Assembly: GCA_903970335.1 (NCBI GenBank)
Contig: CAJCII010000085.1
Coordinates: forward strand, 1 to 33,665
DNA from: Bacteroidota bacterium
GTDB taxonomy: Bacteria; Verrucomicrobiota; Verrucomicrobiia; Methylacidiphilales; UBA1321
Direction: 5' to 3'
DNA length: 33,665 nt
Under the pieces are notes generated by a model. The model saw nothing but the letters and a program-made list of their open reading frames with translations. It was not told the DNA's origin and did no database searches. Of this stretch, positions 8,262-16,590 are shown piece after piece (position 1 is the first letter of the stretch; every line of letters begins with the position of its first letter). Both the position numbers and the translations under genes were made by a program.

Positions 8262-9587
8262 ATGGACGCGACCCCGGAATCTCCCACGGGCCAGCCCGCC
8301 AGACGTTCGCGCCGACCGCTCGACCAACTCTTCGGCTCGGACGAGGTTGCCGCCACCAAAAAGCGTATCCGCTCCGCCCTCGGTCGCCAGCTCTTCGAGT
8401 ACGTCCTCGAGCAATCGACCGACCGGCCCAAGACCGTTACCGGGCGCCTCCTGATCGTCGATCACGACCGCCTCAACACCGACATCCTCGCCCGCAACCT
8501 CCAGCGTGACGGCTTTGCCGTCGAAACGGAGGAAGCAGGCCCGGCGGCGCTCGCCCATCTGGGCCGCGGCGGCTTCGACATGATTCTCTGGGCTGTCGAT
8601 CTCCCCACCTTAAAAGGGATCGACATGCTGTCGAAAATCAAGCGGGACCCCGCCCTCCGACATCTCCCCGTCGTCCTCCTCGCCGGACCGCAGGACACCG
8701 ATTCCGTCGTCGCCGGCATCGAGGCGGGCGCCGAGGACTACCTCCGCAAGCCCTTCAACCCCGCCCTCCTCAAGGCCCGCATCCGCGCCTGCATGGAACG
8801 CAAATTCCTGCGCGACCAGGAACAGCGCCTCCTCGCTACCATCAAGACCCAACAGCAGCGGCTCGACGAGGAATTGAAGGAAGCCGCCGACTACCTCAAG
8901 TCTCTCCTCCCCGCGCCGCTTTCGGAGCCCTTCGCCGTCCAATGGTGCTTCGTCCCCTCGAGCGAACTCGGCGGCGACTCCTTCGGCTACCATTGGATCG
9001 ACGACGACCACTTCGCCCTCTACCTCCTCGACGTCTGCGGCCACGGCGTCGGCGCGGCCCTGCTGTCGGTCGCGGCGTTGAACGTCCTCCGCTCCGGTGC
9101 CATGCAGGGCCTCGACCCCCGCAGTCCCCAGGCCGTCCTCAGCGCCATGAACCAGGCCTTCCCCATGGAGCAGCAAAACAACCGCTACTTCACCCTCTGG
9201 TACGGCGTCTACCAGCCCTCGACCCGTAAACTCACCTACGGCAGCGGCGGCCACCCTGCCGCCATCCTCCACCAGCCGGGCGGACCCGCCCCGAAAAAAC
9301 TCCTCGCCCGCGGCATGATGATCGGCGGCATGCCCGGCAGCCGTTACCCGGAGCAAGTGTGCGAAATCCCCCCCGGTTCCCGCCTCTTCCTCTTCAGCGA
9401 CGGCGCCTACGAACTCACCCTCGAGGACGGCCGCAGCTTCACCCTCGACGAATTCGTCCCCCTGCTCGGCACCCTGCCCACCGACGCCCCCGTCGATCTC
9501 GACGTCCTCCTCACCCAAATCCGCGCCCTCCGCCACGGCCTCCCCCTCGAAGACGACCTCTCGTTGATCTCCATTGAATTCAAGTAG
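8262..9587 (+). CDS. Receiver-domain PP2C/SpoIIE-type serine phosphatase
   Basis: A 441-residue cytoplasmic RsbU-like phosphatase. A ~60-residue N-terminal segment precedes a receiver domain (~65-185: LLIVDHDRLN, the strand FDMILWAVDLP, PVVLLAGP, EDYLRKPFNP). A helical linker (~185-215, DQEQRLLATIKTQQQRLDEE, likely coiled coil) leads to the PP2C domain: LLPAPL, ELGGDSFGYHWID, DVCGHGVGAALL, YGSGGHPAA, FLFSDGAYE and the terminal DDLSLI, which contain the metal-binding Asp residues. The receiver lacks the standard phospho-acceptor: A111 stands where Asp is expected, with D113 two residues later. The conserved Thr/Ser is also replaced, while the Lys (RKPF) is kept. It may be controlled by something other than phosphorylation. 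The upstream STAS gene is the likely substrate. Third codon positions are strongly C-biased. Confidence 0.9.
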   Translation: MDATPESPTGQPARRSRRPLDQLFGSDEVAATKKRIRSALGRQLFEYVLEQSTDRPKTVTGRLLIVDHDRLNTDILARNLQRDGFAVETEEAGPAALAHLGRGGFDMILWAVDLPTLKGIDMLSKIKRDPALRHLPVVLLAGPQDTDSVVAGIEAGAEDYLRKPFNPALLKARIRACMERKFLRDQEQRLLATIKTQQQRLDEELKEAADYLKSLLPAPLSEPFAVQWCFVPSSELGGDSFGYHWIDDDHFALYLLDVCGHGVGAALLSVAALNVLRSGAMQGLDPRSPQAVLSAMNQAFPMEQQNNRYFTLWYGVYQPSTRKLTYGSGGHPAAILHQPGGPAPKKLLARGMMIGGMPGSRYPEQVCEIPPGSRLFLFSDGAYELTLEDGRSFTLDEFVPLLGTLPTDAPVDLDVLLTQIRALRHGLPLEDDLSLISIEFK

Positions 9588-9599
9588 TCTTATTCTAGC

Positions 9600-9962
9600 A
9601 TGAGACCCTTGTTCCTTGCCTTCGTAGCATGTTTGCTGTGCGGCTGCTCCCATACTTTTCCATTATCTGAGAACACAGAGATAGCAAAGCAGCAAATTGA
9701 AAAGCTGGTTCCGGTAGGAACCTCACGCGACGAAGCCGTTAAAATTTTGACCACGCTTGGCTTTACTTGCAGTATTCAAAGAGGACAGTACGGCGACGAG
9801 ACATTTAAGGACTACATTCGAGGCTATTGCAGCGTACATGCTGGATGGGTTGACAATGATATTTGGTCGATAGTCTTGATTTTGAAAGACGGACAGGTAG
9901 TCGATTACGCCTTTATCATCACGTTGATAGCCTCTAAAATCCTTCTCGATCAACTGCTGTAA
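9600..9962 (+). CDS. Small predicted lipoprotein
   Basis: A 120-residue protein beginning MRPLFLAFVACLLCGCSH: a short signal peptide with a lipobox (LCGC), so Cys16 is probably lipidated. The segment IEKLVPVGTSRDEAVKILTTLGF resembles the glycine-turn-helix pattern of small BamE/SmpA-like lipoproteins, but this is a fold-level resemblance only. It ends in a hydrophobic stretch (YAFIITLIASKILLDQLL). Its base composition is visibly lower in GC, without the C-ending codon bias of the genes on both sides, so it may be a recent arrival. It starts 12 nt after the phosphatase stop and is followed by a hairpin. The function is unknown. Confidence 0.7.
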   Translation: MRPLFLAFVACLLCGCSHTFPLSENTEIAKQQIEKLVPVGTSRDEAVKILTTLGFTCSIQRGQYGDETFKDYIRGYCSVHAGWVDNDIWSIVLILKDGQVVDYAFIITLIASKILLDQLL

Positions 9963-9969
9963 GCCCCCT

Positions 9970-9987
9970 CGCTATCGCTAGATAGCG
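9970..9987 (+). terminator. Hairpin after the lipoprotein gene (possible terminator)
   Basis: A perfect 7-bp stem CGCTATC/GATAGCG closes a GCTA loop, starting 7 nt after the lipoprotein stop codon. No T-tract follows, so it may only stabilise the 3' end or act as a weak terminator. Confidence 0.4.
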
Positions 9988-10159
9988 CCTTCCACCGGAG
10001 TTGGGAAACATACCTGCCTCTACGGACCACACTTCCCCTTCCTGATTTCATGTCTTCATGTTTTCCTGTTAAAAAATTACGCTCCTACCCTCGACTCCAT
10101 CTCCCCCCTCCACAATTTCGCTTTTTCGCCGCCCCGCAATTTCGTATCCTCTCCTCCCC

Positions 10160-11878
10160 ATGAAATCGCCCAAAAAATCCGCCAAGTCCCGCCCCGCCCT
10201 CCATCGCCACTGGTCGGGACCGCTCGTCGAAGCGCCGGAACGCGCCCCCAGCCGCGCCATGCTCCACGCCGTCGGCTTCGAGCGCGGCGATTTCGCCAAG
10301 TCCCAAGTCGGCATCGCCTCCACCTGGAGCCAGGTCACCCCCTGTAACATCCACATCGACCAGCTCGCCATCGCCTCCGCGGAAGGCGTCGCCAAGGCCG
10401 GCAGCAAGCCCCTCATCTTCAACACCATCACCATCTCCGACGGCATCTCCATGGGCACGCAGGGCATGAAATACTCCCTCGTCTCGCGCGAAGTCATCGC
10501 CGACTCCATCGAAACCGTCGCCGGCTGCGAACTCTTCGACGGCCTCGTCGCCATCGGCGGCTGCGACAAAAACATGCCCGGCTGCCTCATCGCCATCGCG
10601 CGACTCAACCGCCCCGCCGTCTTCGTCTACGGCGGCACCATCCTCCCCGGCTGCTTCCAGACCCGCGACGTCGACATCGTCTCCGTCTTCGAGGCCGTCG
10701 GCGCCCACGCCCAGGGCAAAATGTCCGGCGACGACCTCGCCTCCCTCGAGGCCTGCGCCATCCCCGGCGCCGGTTCCTGCGGCGGCATGTACACCGCCAA
10801 CACCATGGCCTCCGCCATCGAGGCCCTCGGCATGAGCCTCCCCAACAGCTCCGCCCAAAACGCCATCTCCTCCGCCAAAAAGGAAGACGCCCGCAACGCC
10901 GGCGCCGCCGTCCATCGCCTCCTCGACCTCGGCCTCCGCCCGCTCGACATCATGACCCGCAAGGCCTTCGAGAACGCCATCACCGTCGTCATCGCCCTCG
11001 GCGGCTCCACCAACGCCGTCCTCCATCTCCTCGCCATCGCCCACGCCGCCGGAGTCAAGCTCGCCCTCGACGACTTCACCCGCATCGGCAAGCGCGTCCC
11101 CGTCCTCGCCGACCTCAAGCCCAGCGGCAAATACGTCATGGCCGCCCTCGTCGGCATCGGCGGCCTCACCCCGCTCATGAAAATGCTCCTCGACCAGGGC
11201 CTCCTCCACGGCGACTGCCTCACCGTCACCGGCCAGACCGTCGCCGACAACCTCCGCCACGTCAAGCCCTACCCGCCCGGCCAGGACATCATCCGCAGCT
11301 TCGATAACCCCATCAAGCCCACCAGCCACCTCGTCGTCTTCTACGGCAACCTCGCCCCCATGGGCGCCGTCGGCAAAATCTCCGGCAAGGAAGGCGAACG
11401 CTTCACCGGCACCGCCCGCGTCTTCAACTCCGAGGAAGCGACCCAGAAGGCCATCCTCGGCGGCAAGATCAGGAAGGGCGATGTCGTCGTCATCCGCTAC
11501 GAGGGACCCAAGGGCGGCCCCGGCATGAGGGAAATGCTCGCCCCCACCTCCGCCATCATGGGACGCGGCCTCGGCAAGGACGTCGCCCTCATCACCGACG
11601 GACGCTTCTCCGGCGGGACCCACGGCTTCGTCGTCGGGCACATCTCGCCCGAGGCGCACCTCGGCGGCCCGCTCGCCCTCATCAAGAATGGGGACACCAT
11701 TACCATCGACGCCCGCGCCCGCACCCTCGACCTCGAGGTCCCGACCCGCGAAATGGCCAAGCGCCGCAAGGCCCTCAAGCTCCGCAAGCCGGTCAAGGCC
11801 CGGGGCGTTCTGGCCAAGTATGCCGACCACGTCAGCCAGGCCCACCTCGGGGCCATCACGGATGGGTCGTTGGGGTAG
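10160..11878 (+). CDS. ilvD: Dihydroxy-acid dehydratase
   Basis: A 572-residue IlvD/Edd-family dehydratase, the enzyme that converts 2,3-dihydroxy-isovalerate and 2,3-dihydroxy-3-methylvalerate to the 2-keto acids in valine and isoleucine synthesis. Conserved elements include VTPCNIH (C62), [19 protein letters not shown] (C135), [13 protein letters not shown] (C207), [34 protein letters not shown] and VGHISPEA. Three cysteines in these contexts fit an iron-sulfur cluster, probably the [2Fe-2S] type. The length and the GRFSGGT segment support dihydroxy-acid dehydratase over 6-phosphogluconate or sugar-acid dehydratases, though a sugar-acid role cannot be ruled out. It has no ilv neighbours. 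Codons end overwhelmingly in C, which leaves a long stop-free antisense frame. No attenuator is visible in the ~170-nt leader. Confidence 0.95.
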   Translation: MKSPKKSAKSRPALHRHWSGPLVEAPERAPSRAMLHAVGFERGDFAKSQVGIASTWSQVTPCNIHIDQLAIASAEGVAKAGSKPLIFNTITISDGISMGTQGMKYSLVSREVIADSIETVAGCELFDGLVAIGGCDKNMPGCLIAIARLNRPAVFVYGGTILPGCFQTRDVDIVSVFEAVGAHAQGKMSGDDLASLEACAIPGAGSCGGMYTANTMASAIEALGMSLPNSSAQNAISSAKKEDARNAGAAVHRLLDLGLRPLDIMTRKAFENAITVVIALGGSTNAVLHLLAIAHAAGVKLALDDFTRIGKRVPVLADLKPSGKYVMAALVGIGGLTPLMKMLLDQGLLHGDCLTVTGQTVADNLRHVKPYPPGQDIIRSFDNPIKPTSHLVVFYGNLAPMGAVGKISGKEGERFTGTARVFNSEEATQKAILGGKIRKGDVVVIRYEGPKGGPGMREMLAPTSAIMGRGLGKDVALITDGRFSGGTHGFVVGHISPEAHLGGPLALIKNGDTITIDARARTLDLEVPTREMAKRRKALKLRKPVKARGVLAKYADHVSQAHLGAITDGSLG

Positions 11879-12242
11879 GCCCGGTTTTGTGGTTAAAATT
11901 GGCCTAAATGTGCTGCGTTTTTAGGTCAGACTGGGCATTTAGTGGAAGGCGTTGCGGGGGAGAAAGTTGGGGTGTTGACCTTTGAAAATAGGGGGCGAGC
12001 ATGCGGCGGATTTGGATTTTCGACCTTGAACTGCCGTGCTTGGTCCTGTGCCCTTCCCGCACAACTCCATTGCCCCAAGGGGGCGACCTAAAAATGTCAT
12101 CCTTGTCGATCAGCTCCCGGAGAATGTTCGCAACTCTGAGGGGAGCCGATCTTTCGATTCCGCTGCGCTCCGCTCCTCAAGAGGACGTTTCGTTTAGTCT
12201 AAAATCAACTTGGAAATGGTATGAGTCGGGGGCGGGAAGCCG
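11879..12242. other. Non-coding stretch between ilvD and sppA
   Basis: These 364 nt lie between the convergent ilvD and sppA genes. The first part holds copy 1 of a dispersed repeat. The remainder (12001-12242) contains no recognisable gene; open frames here have no start context or family signature. The segment 12100-12240 (CGCTGCGCTCCGCTCCTCAA region) looks like intergenic repeat-type DNA, but no second copy is in the window. Confidence 0.45.
11896..11999 (+). repeat. Dispersed intergenic repeat, copy 1
   Basis: Aligned by eye without gaps, 11901-11980 matches 33421-33500 at 71 of 80 positions, and both copies are preceded by AAATT. A hairpin opens each copy: GGCCTAAA (11901-11908) pairs with TTTAGGTC (11920-11927) through one G.T wobble. 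The loop differs between copies while the stem is identical. Both copies begin shortly after the stop codon of a plus-strand gene. Confidence 0.85.
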
Positions 12243-14117
12243 CTATTTGATGTCCCAGCCGAGCGGCATCCGGGCGTACATGCCCATGGGGTCGTTGAAT
12301 TCCTGGAGGGTCTTCAATTCGCCTTCCGCCTTGAGGTACTGCTGGGTGAGGACATCGGGCTTGATGAGGGCGGCGGGATTGAGGCGGAGATCGGGTTTGA
12401 TTTGGGAGACCGGTTCTTCCTGGTTGCTTAAAAGCTGCTCGAGCGTGTCCGCGAAGGTGACCTTTTCCGGATATTCCTTGACGTAATAGTCGCTCAACTT
12501 CGCGCTCTGGACGGCGTAGGCGATGGCCTTGTTCAGGCCGCCGATTTCGTCGACGAGCTTCAGGTCCAGCGCGTCCTTGCCGGTCCAGACCCGTCCCTGG
12601 GCGATCTCGTCCAGCTTGGTGCGGTCGATGCCGCGGCTGTTGGAGACCTTGTCGAGAAATTTGCCGTAGAGGTCTTCGACCCGCGCCTGGGCGAGGGCCA
12701 TCTCGGCGTCGGTTTTCGGACGGGAGATGGTCTCGAAGTCGGCGTAAGCTCCGGTCTTGGCCGTATCGAAGGTGATGCCAACATTGGTGAACAATTTTTG
12801 CGCGTCGAAGAACATGCCGAAGACGCCGATCGAGCCGGTGATCGTGTTCGGTTCGGCGAAGATGCGGTCCCCGTAGGTCGAGACCCAGTAACCGCCCGAG
12901 GCCGCATAGGCGCCCATCGAGACGATGACCGGTTTTTTGGCTGCTTTCAGGGCGATGACCTCATGCTGAATCTCCTCCGAGGCGAAGGCGCTGCCGCCCG
13001 GGCTGTTCACGCGGAGAACCACGGCCTTGACGTCGTTGTCCTTGCGCAACTGGCGGAGTTCCGCGGCGAAACGGTCGCCGCCGATGTTGGTCGTGTCGCC
13101 CCAGCCGTCGACGATTTCTCCTTCGAGATACAGGACCGCCACCTGGTTGTCGCCGCCGCGTTCGCCCAAGAGACGCGGGGTGCGGCTGGCGTTGATGTAG
13201 TCGCCGATGGCGATTTGCTGGAAGGGGAGGGGGATTTTCGCGTAGTCGCTCGCCGGGGCGATTTTGCCGAGGTCGTTGAGGACATCGCCGAAGTAACTGA
13301 GCTTATCGACGAGGTGGGCGTCGAGCGCGTGCTGGGGCTGGATGTAGCCGTCGGTATCGACGAGTTGCTGCAAGACCGCCGGGTCCATTTTCCGGGTGTC
13401 CGCCACCGTGGTGACGATCTCGCCCCAGAGGTCGTCGATCAGTTTCTGGGTTTCCTCCCGGTCCTCGGGGCTCATTTTATCGAGGATGAAAGGCTCCACG
13501 GCCGACTTGTATTTGCCGTGGCGGGTGACTTGGACGTCGATTCCGAATTTGTCCAGACCGTCCTTGTAGTAGGTCTTCACCACGGCGAGGCCGGGCGCTT
13601 CGATTTCTCCGTAGGGGTTGAGGTAGACGGTGTTGGCGGCGGAGGCGACATACAGGTCGCGGGTGGAGGGTGCCTCCAGGTAGGCGTAGACTTGCTTGTG
13701 GTCCCCGGTATTTTCGAAATCGAGGATCGCTTCGCGCAATTCCTTGAGCGCCGCGTAACCGGTGCCGAAGTCGGTCGGCTCGAAGGAACCGACGATGAAG
13801 AGGGCCTTGATGCGGGAGTCCCGGGCAGCTTTTTTCAGGGCGGAAAGCAGGCTGCGCAAGGTCATGCTCCGGGTATCGTCGCCGCCGAGTGCGCCGTTAA
13901 ACGGGCTGTTGTCCGAGGCATGTTCCGGGGAGTCGCTCACGTTCATGGAGAGGTCCATGACCAGGATCGTTCCTCTTTGGAGGGTGACGGTGTGCTTGTT
14001 TTTGAGCGAAGACGAAAAAGAGGCGGCGATCAAAATCAGCAGGAGGAGCATCGGGCCACCGAAGACGAAGAGCAGGGCGGCGAGATTGGCGAAAAACGTG
14101 ATGAAAAACTGTTTCAT
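12243..14117 (-). CDS. sppA: Signal peptide peptidase SppA, 67K type
   Basis: A 624-residue membrane-anchored serine protease that degrades cleaved signal peptides at the periplasmic face. The N-terminus is a single membrane anchor (FFANLAALLFVFGGPMLLLLILIAASF). Two tandem S49 domains follow, the double-domain form of E. coli SppA. The general-base Lys is K204 in GKYKSAVEPF of the first domain, and the nucleophilic Ser is S407 in MGAYAASGGYW of the second; both are intact. Other matches are RVNSPGGSAFASEEI and TGSIGVFGMFF. It stands alone, convergent with ilvD and divergent from the PagL-like gene. ATG 14117 is supported by the immediate MKQFF plus anchor. A 451-residue frame on the opposite strand is a shadow. 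Confidence 0.95.
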   Translation of the reverse strand: MKQFFITFFANLAALLFVFGGPMLLLLILIAASFSSSLKNKHTVTLQRGTILVMDLSMNVSDSPEHASDNSPFNGALGGDDTRSMTLRSLLSALKKAARDSRIKALFIVGSFEPTDFGTGYAALKELREAILDFENTGDHKQVYAYLEAPSTRDLYVASAANTVYLNPYGEIEAPGLAVVKTYYKDGLDKFGIDVQVTRHGKYKSAVEPFILDKMSPEDREETQKLIDDLWGEIVTTVADTRKMDPAVLQQLVDTDGYIQPQHALDAHLVDKLSYFGDVLNDLGKIAPASDYAKIPLPFQQIAIGDYINASRTPRLLGERGGDNQVAVLYLEGEIVDGWGDTTNIGGDRFAAELRQLRKDNDVKAVVLRVNSPGGSAFASEEIQHEVIALKAAKKPVIVSMGAYAASGGYWVSTYGDRIFAEPNTITGSIGVFGMFFDAQKLFTNVGITFDTAKTGAYADFETISRPKTDAEMALAQARVEDLYGKFLDKVSNSRGIDRTKLDEIAQGRVWTGKDALDLKLVDEIGGLNKAIAYAVQSAKLSDYYVKEYPEKVTFADTLEQLLSNQEEPVSQIKPDLRLNPAALIKPDVLTQQYLKAEGELKTLQEFNDPMGMYARMPLGWDIK

Positions 14118-14325
14118 AGATACGGAAGAGACGGTCGGTTCGCTTCATCTTAGAGGGGAAGAGGGAAAAGACAATGGATTTGCGCCGTGGGCGAAGCATG
14201 GCCGGTGGAGAAAGTAATTGTCTGCGGATGCAAGAAATCGTTTGCCAAAGCGAACTAGTTATTTATTTTCATACGTTATGAGGAATTTGAATGAGTGTGC
14301 TGTGTCTTCCCTGTTCGGGGCCGGG

Positions 14326-14970
14326 ATGACGAAAACGTTGTGGTTGTGTCTGGCCGTGCTGGCGCTGTCGCTGCCACGCGCGATGGCTGGCACGGAAATG
14401 ACCGACACCAAGGAAATGAAGCCGTTGTCCTGCTGTTCCGAAAAGGACTGGACATTCGAACTTGGGTCCGGCGTCACTTTTTCCAACGTCCGCAGCGGTC
14501 AGCCGAATCAAGCTTACACCATTGTTCCGATCAGCCTCACGGCCAGCCTCAAGCTCGACGACGTCAGCCTCGATAACTTCGCGGGCGGCGTTTTCCGCGG
14601 TTACTCGGAGTTTTACTTCCGGGGCGACTACGAGCAGATCGTGCATGGACCGGAGAATCATTATGAGGGTATTCTTGTCGGGCCCCGCTACAACTTCGTC
14701 CAACCGGGCTGGAAGCTGGTTCCTTACGCCGAGGGCGGGGTCGGCATCGGCTTTGCGGACTCGAATCCGGCCTGGGGCGGTCTCGGGCAGGACTTCAACT
14801 TCTCCTTCGAAGTCGGTGCGGGCGCCAAATACAACATCAACGACGACTGGTTTGTGCGTCTTGGCGTGGAGTATCAGCACGTTTCCAACGCCGGTCTCTC
14901 CGAGCCGCAGTTTGCGAATCACCCGATCGACGCGCTCGGCCCGAAGCTCTCCTTCGGCTATTCGTTCTAA
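14326..14970 (+). CDS. PagL-like lipid A 3-O-deacylase (outer-membrane beta-barrel)
   Basis: A predicted ~214-residue outer-membrane protein. From ATG 14326 it begins MTKTLWLCLAVLALSLPRAMA, a clean signal peptide; ATG 14278 and TTG 14218 are in-frame alternatives that add non-signal-like residues. The mature part shows alternating beta-strand patterns and ends in Phe (LSFGYSF), as barrel proteins do. Near the C-terminus EYQHVSNAGL matches the PagL active-site motif HxSNAGL, giving H185 and S187. The acidic residue (Glu140 in Pseudomonas PagL, in the context GIE) aligns best with Asp202 in HPIDALG, after a short insertion. PagL removes the 3-linked acyl chain of lipid A and remodels the outer membrane. 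Two adjacent Cys follow the signal peptide (PLSCCSE), which is unusual. It lies alone, with a strong hairpin after the stop. Confidence 0.75.
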   Translation: MTKTLWLCLAVLALSLPRAMAGTEMTDTKEMKPLSCCSEKDWTFELGSGVTFSNVRSGQPNQAYTIVPISLTASLKLDDVSLDNFAGGVFRGYSEFYFRGDYEQIVHGPENHYEGILVGPRYNFVQPGWKLVPYAEGGVGIGFADSNPAWGGLGQDFNFSFEVGAGAKYNINDDWFVRLGVEYQHVSNAGLSEPQFANHPIDALGPKLSFGYSF

Positions 14971-14977
14971 TTTTCTT

Positions 14978-15003
14978 GTGGGGTAGTCACCGGACTGCCC
15001 CAC
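14978..15003 (+). terminator. Hairpin terminator after the PagL-like gene
   Basis: A 10-bp stem (GTGGGGTAGT with ACTGCCCCAC, one T.G wobble) closes a CACCGG loop and begins 7 nt after the stop codon. It is followed by TTCGG rather than a long T-run, so termination efficiency is uncertain. Confidence 0.5.
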
Positions 15004-15110
15004 TTCGGATCGCCTGGGGAAGAAGGAGATGTGCCCGCGAAGCTGCCTTTCGGGCCAATTTCCAATAATTCCTCTTTTCTCCGGGAGCGTCCTTTGCATC
15101 ATGGAGGGCC

Positions 15111-15890
15111 ATGAGTCATCTACCTTTGGCCGGTAAAACCGGTGTTATCTTCGGCGTCGCCAACAAACGCAGCATTGCCTGGGCCATCGCGCAGGCCTGG
15201 CACCAGGCGGGCGCCAAGCTCATTTTCAATTACCAGGGCGAGCGGGTGAAGGAAAACGTCGAGGAACTCGCGGGCACCTTCGGCTCCGATACGCCCATCT
15301 ATCCGTGCGATGTCGGTTCCGACGAACAGATCGCCGCCTTCTTCGCCGAGGTCGCCAAACGGACGGACCGGCTCGACCTCCTCCTGCACAGCGTCGCCTT
15401 CGCCCCGCGCGAGGCCCTGACCGGTCAATTCGTCAACACCACGCGCCAGGCCTTCGCTACCGCGCACGACATCAGCGCCTACTCGCTCGTCGGCCTGACC
15501 CGCGCCGCGTTGCCGTTCATGGAACAAAATGGCGGAAGCGTGATCGCCATGAGCTACCTGGGCGCGGTGCGCGTCGTTCCGCATTACAACGTCATGGGCG
15601 TGGCCAAGGCAGCTCTCGAGGCCTCCGTTCGTTATCTCGCCAGCGATCTCGGCACGAAAAAAATCCGGGTCAACGCCATCAGCGCGGGGCCGATGAACAC
15701 GCTGGCCGCGCGCGGTATCGGCGGCTTCACCGAGATGCTCAAGCACTACGAGGCCCATGCGCCGTTGCGCCGTAATGTCGAAATGGCGGAACTCGGTGCC
15801 ACCGGCCTCTTCCTTGCCTCGGACGGCGCGGCCGCCATCACCGGTCAAACCCTTTACGTCGACTCGGGCTTCTCCTCGATGGCCATGTAG
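15111..15890 (+). CDS. fabI: Enoyl-[acyl-carrier-protein] reductase (NADH), FabI type
   Basis: A 259-residue short-chain dehydrogenase-fold enzyme that performs the last reduction of each fatty-acid elongation cycle. The cofactor motif is the FabI form GVANKRSIAWAIA rather than TGxxxGIG. The catalytic pair is Y159 and K166 in SYLGAVRVVPHYNVMGVAK, the Y-x6-K spacing typical of FabI, with an upstream Tyr (Y149) as in E. coli. LLHSVAFAP and AISAGPMNTLAARGI are further FabI signatures. Length is normal. GGAGG lies just before ATG 15111. It is followed 16 nt later by a HAD phosphatase gene, probably co-transcribed but not obviously in the same pathway. Confidence 0.96.
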   Translation: MSHLPLAGKTGVIFGVANKRSIAWAIAQAWHQAGAKLIFNYQGERVKENVEELAGTFGSDTPIYPCDVGSDEQIAAFFAEVAKRTDRLDLLLHSVAFAPREALTGQFVNTTRQAFATAHDISAYSLVGLTRAALPFMEQNGGSVIAMSYLGAVRVVPHYNVMGVAKAALEASVRYLASDLGTKKIRVNAISAGPMNTLAARGIGGFTEMLKHYEAHAPLRRNVEMAELGATGLFLASDGAAAITGQTLYVDSGFSSMAM

Positions 15891-15906
15891 GCTCGCTTCG
15901 ATTTCG

Positions 15907-16590
15907 ATGAACGACTCACTCCTCCTTTGGGACATCGACGGCACGCTCGTCTACATGGACCGCGCGGGCGAACGCGCCCTGCTCATGATGGTGCACGACG
16001 TCTACGGACGCGATTTGCACGACCAACTTCCGGTCGATTTGCGGGGCCGCACCGATACCTCCATCGCTCGCGATATGCTCGAGTGGCTCGGCGTGCCGCC
16101 AACACCGGAGGAACAGGCGCGGTTCCGGGCCGCGTACCTCGCCCTCCTGCCGAAGACGCTGCCGATGGTCAAGCCCTACCTCCATGTCGGCATCCGGGAG
16201 GCGCTCGACGCCGTGCACGCCCATCCCGAAATTCACCAGGCCCTGCTCACCGGGAACCTGAAGGAAGGCGCTCGGCTCAAGCTGACCCATCTCGGTATCT
16301 GGGACTATTTCGAATTCGGCGCGTTCGCGGACGACAGCCATATCCGCAATGAACTTGGGCCGTTCGCCCTTGCCCGCGCCAAGGAGACCCTCGGCATCGA
16401 TTTTCCGCCGGAGCGGGTCTACATCATCGGCGACACGCCCCACGATGTCGCTTGCGGCAAGGCCATCGGGGCGAAAACGATTGCCGTCGCGACCGGGGCC
16501 TTCACGGTCGAGCAACTGACCGCACTGGAACCGACCCATGTCTTTGCCAATCTCGCCGAGACCGAGGCACTGCTGAAAGTGATTCTCTAA
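15907..16590 (+). CDS. HAD-superfamily phosphatase
   Basis: A 227-residue haloacid-dehalogenase-like hydrolase, phosphoglycolate-phosphatase-like. Motif I is LLWDIDGTLV (D9 nucleophile, D11 acid/base), motif II is the Thr of LLTGNL, motif III is a Lys in the ARAKETLGI region and motif IV is YIIGDTPHDVACGKAIGA. The ~75 residues between motif I and the core fit a C1 helical cap. Substrates of this group are small phosphorylated metabolites and cannot be predicted. I chose ATG 15907 because motif I begins six residues later; the open frame continues upstream into fabI but reads nonsense there. Its stop overlaps the 3' end of the convergent serpin gene by 4 nt. Confidence 0.88.
   Translation: MNDSLLLWDIDGTLVYMDRAGERALLMMVHDVYGRDLHDQLPVDLRGRTDTSIARDMLEWLGVPPTPEEQARFRAAYLALLPKTLPMVKPYLHVGIREALDAVHAHPEIHQALLTGNLKEGARLKLTHLGIWDYFEFGAFADDSHIRNELGPFALARAKETLGIDFPPERVYIIGDTPHDVACGKAIGAKTIAVATGAFTVEQLTALEPTHVFANLAETEALLKVIL

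Noticed and set aside
10085-11845. 586-codon open frame antisense to ilvD
   Set aside because: It is a mirror of extreme C-ending codon use in ilvD; its translation is Gly/Asp/Glu/Ala-rich low complexity with no family motif.
12001-12486. 161-codon plus-strand frame running into the sppA 3' end
   Set aside because: No start context or family signal; half of it is antisense to sppA.
12798-14153. 451-codon open frame antisense to sppA
   Set aside because: sppA is unambiguous with its catalytic Lys and Ser; the antisense product has no recognisable motif.
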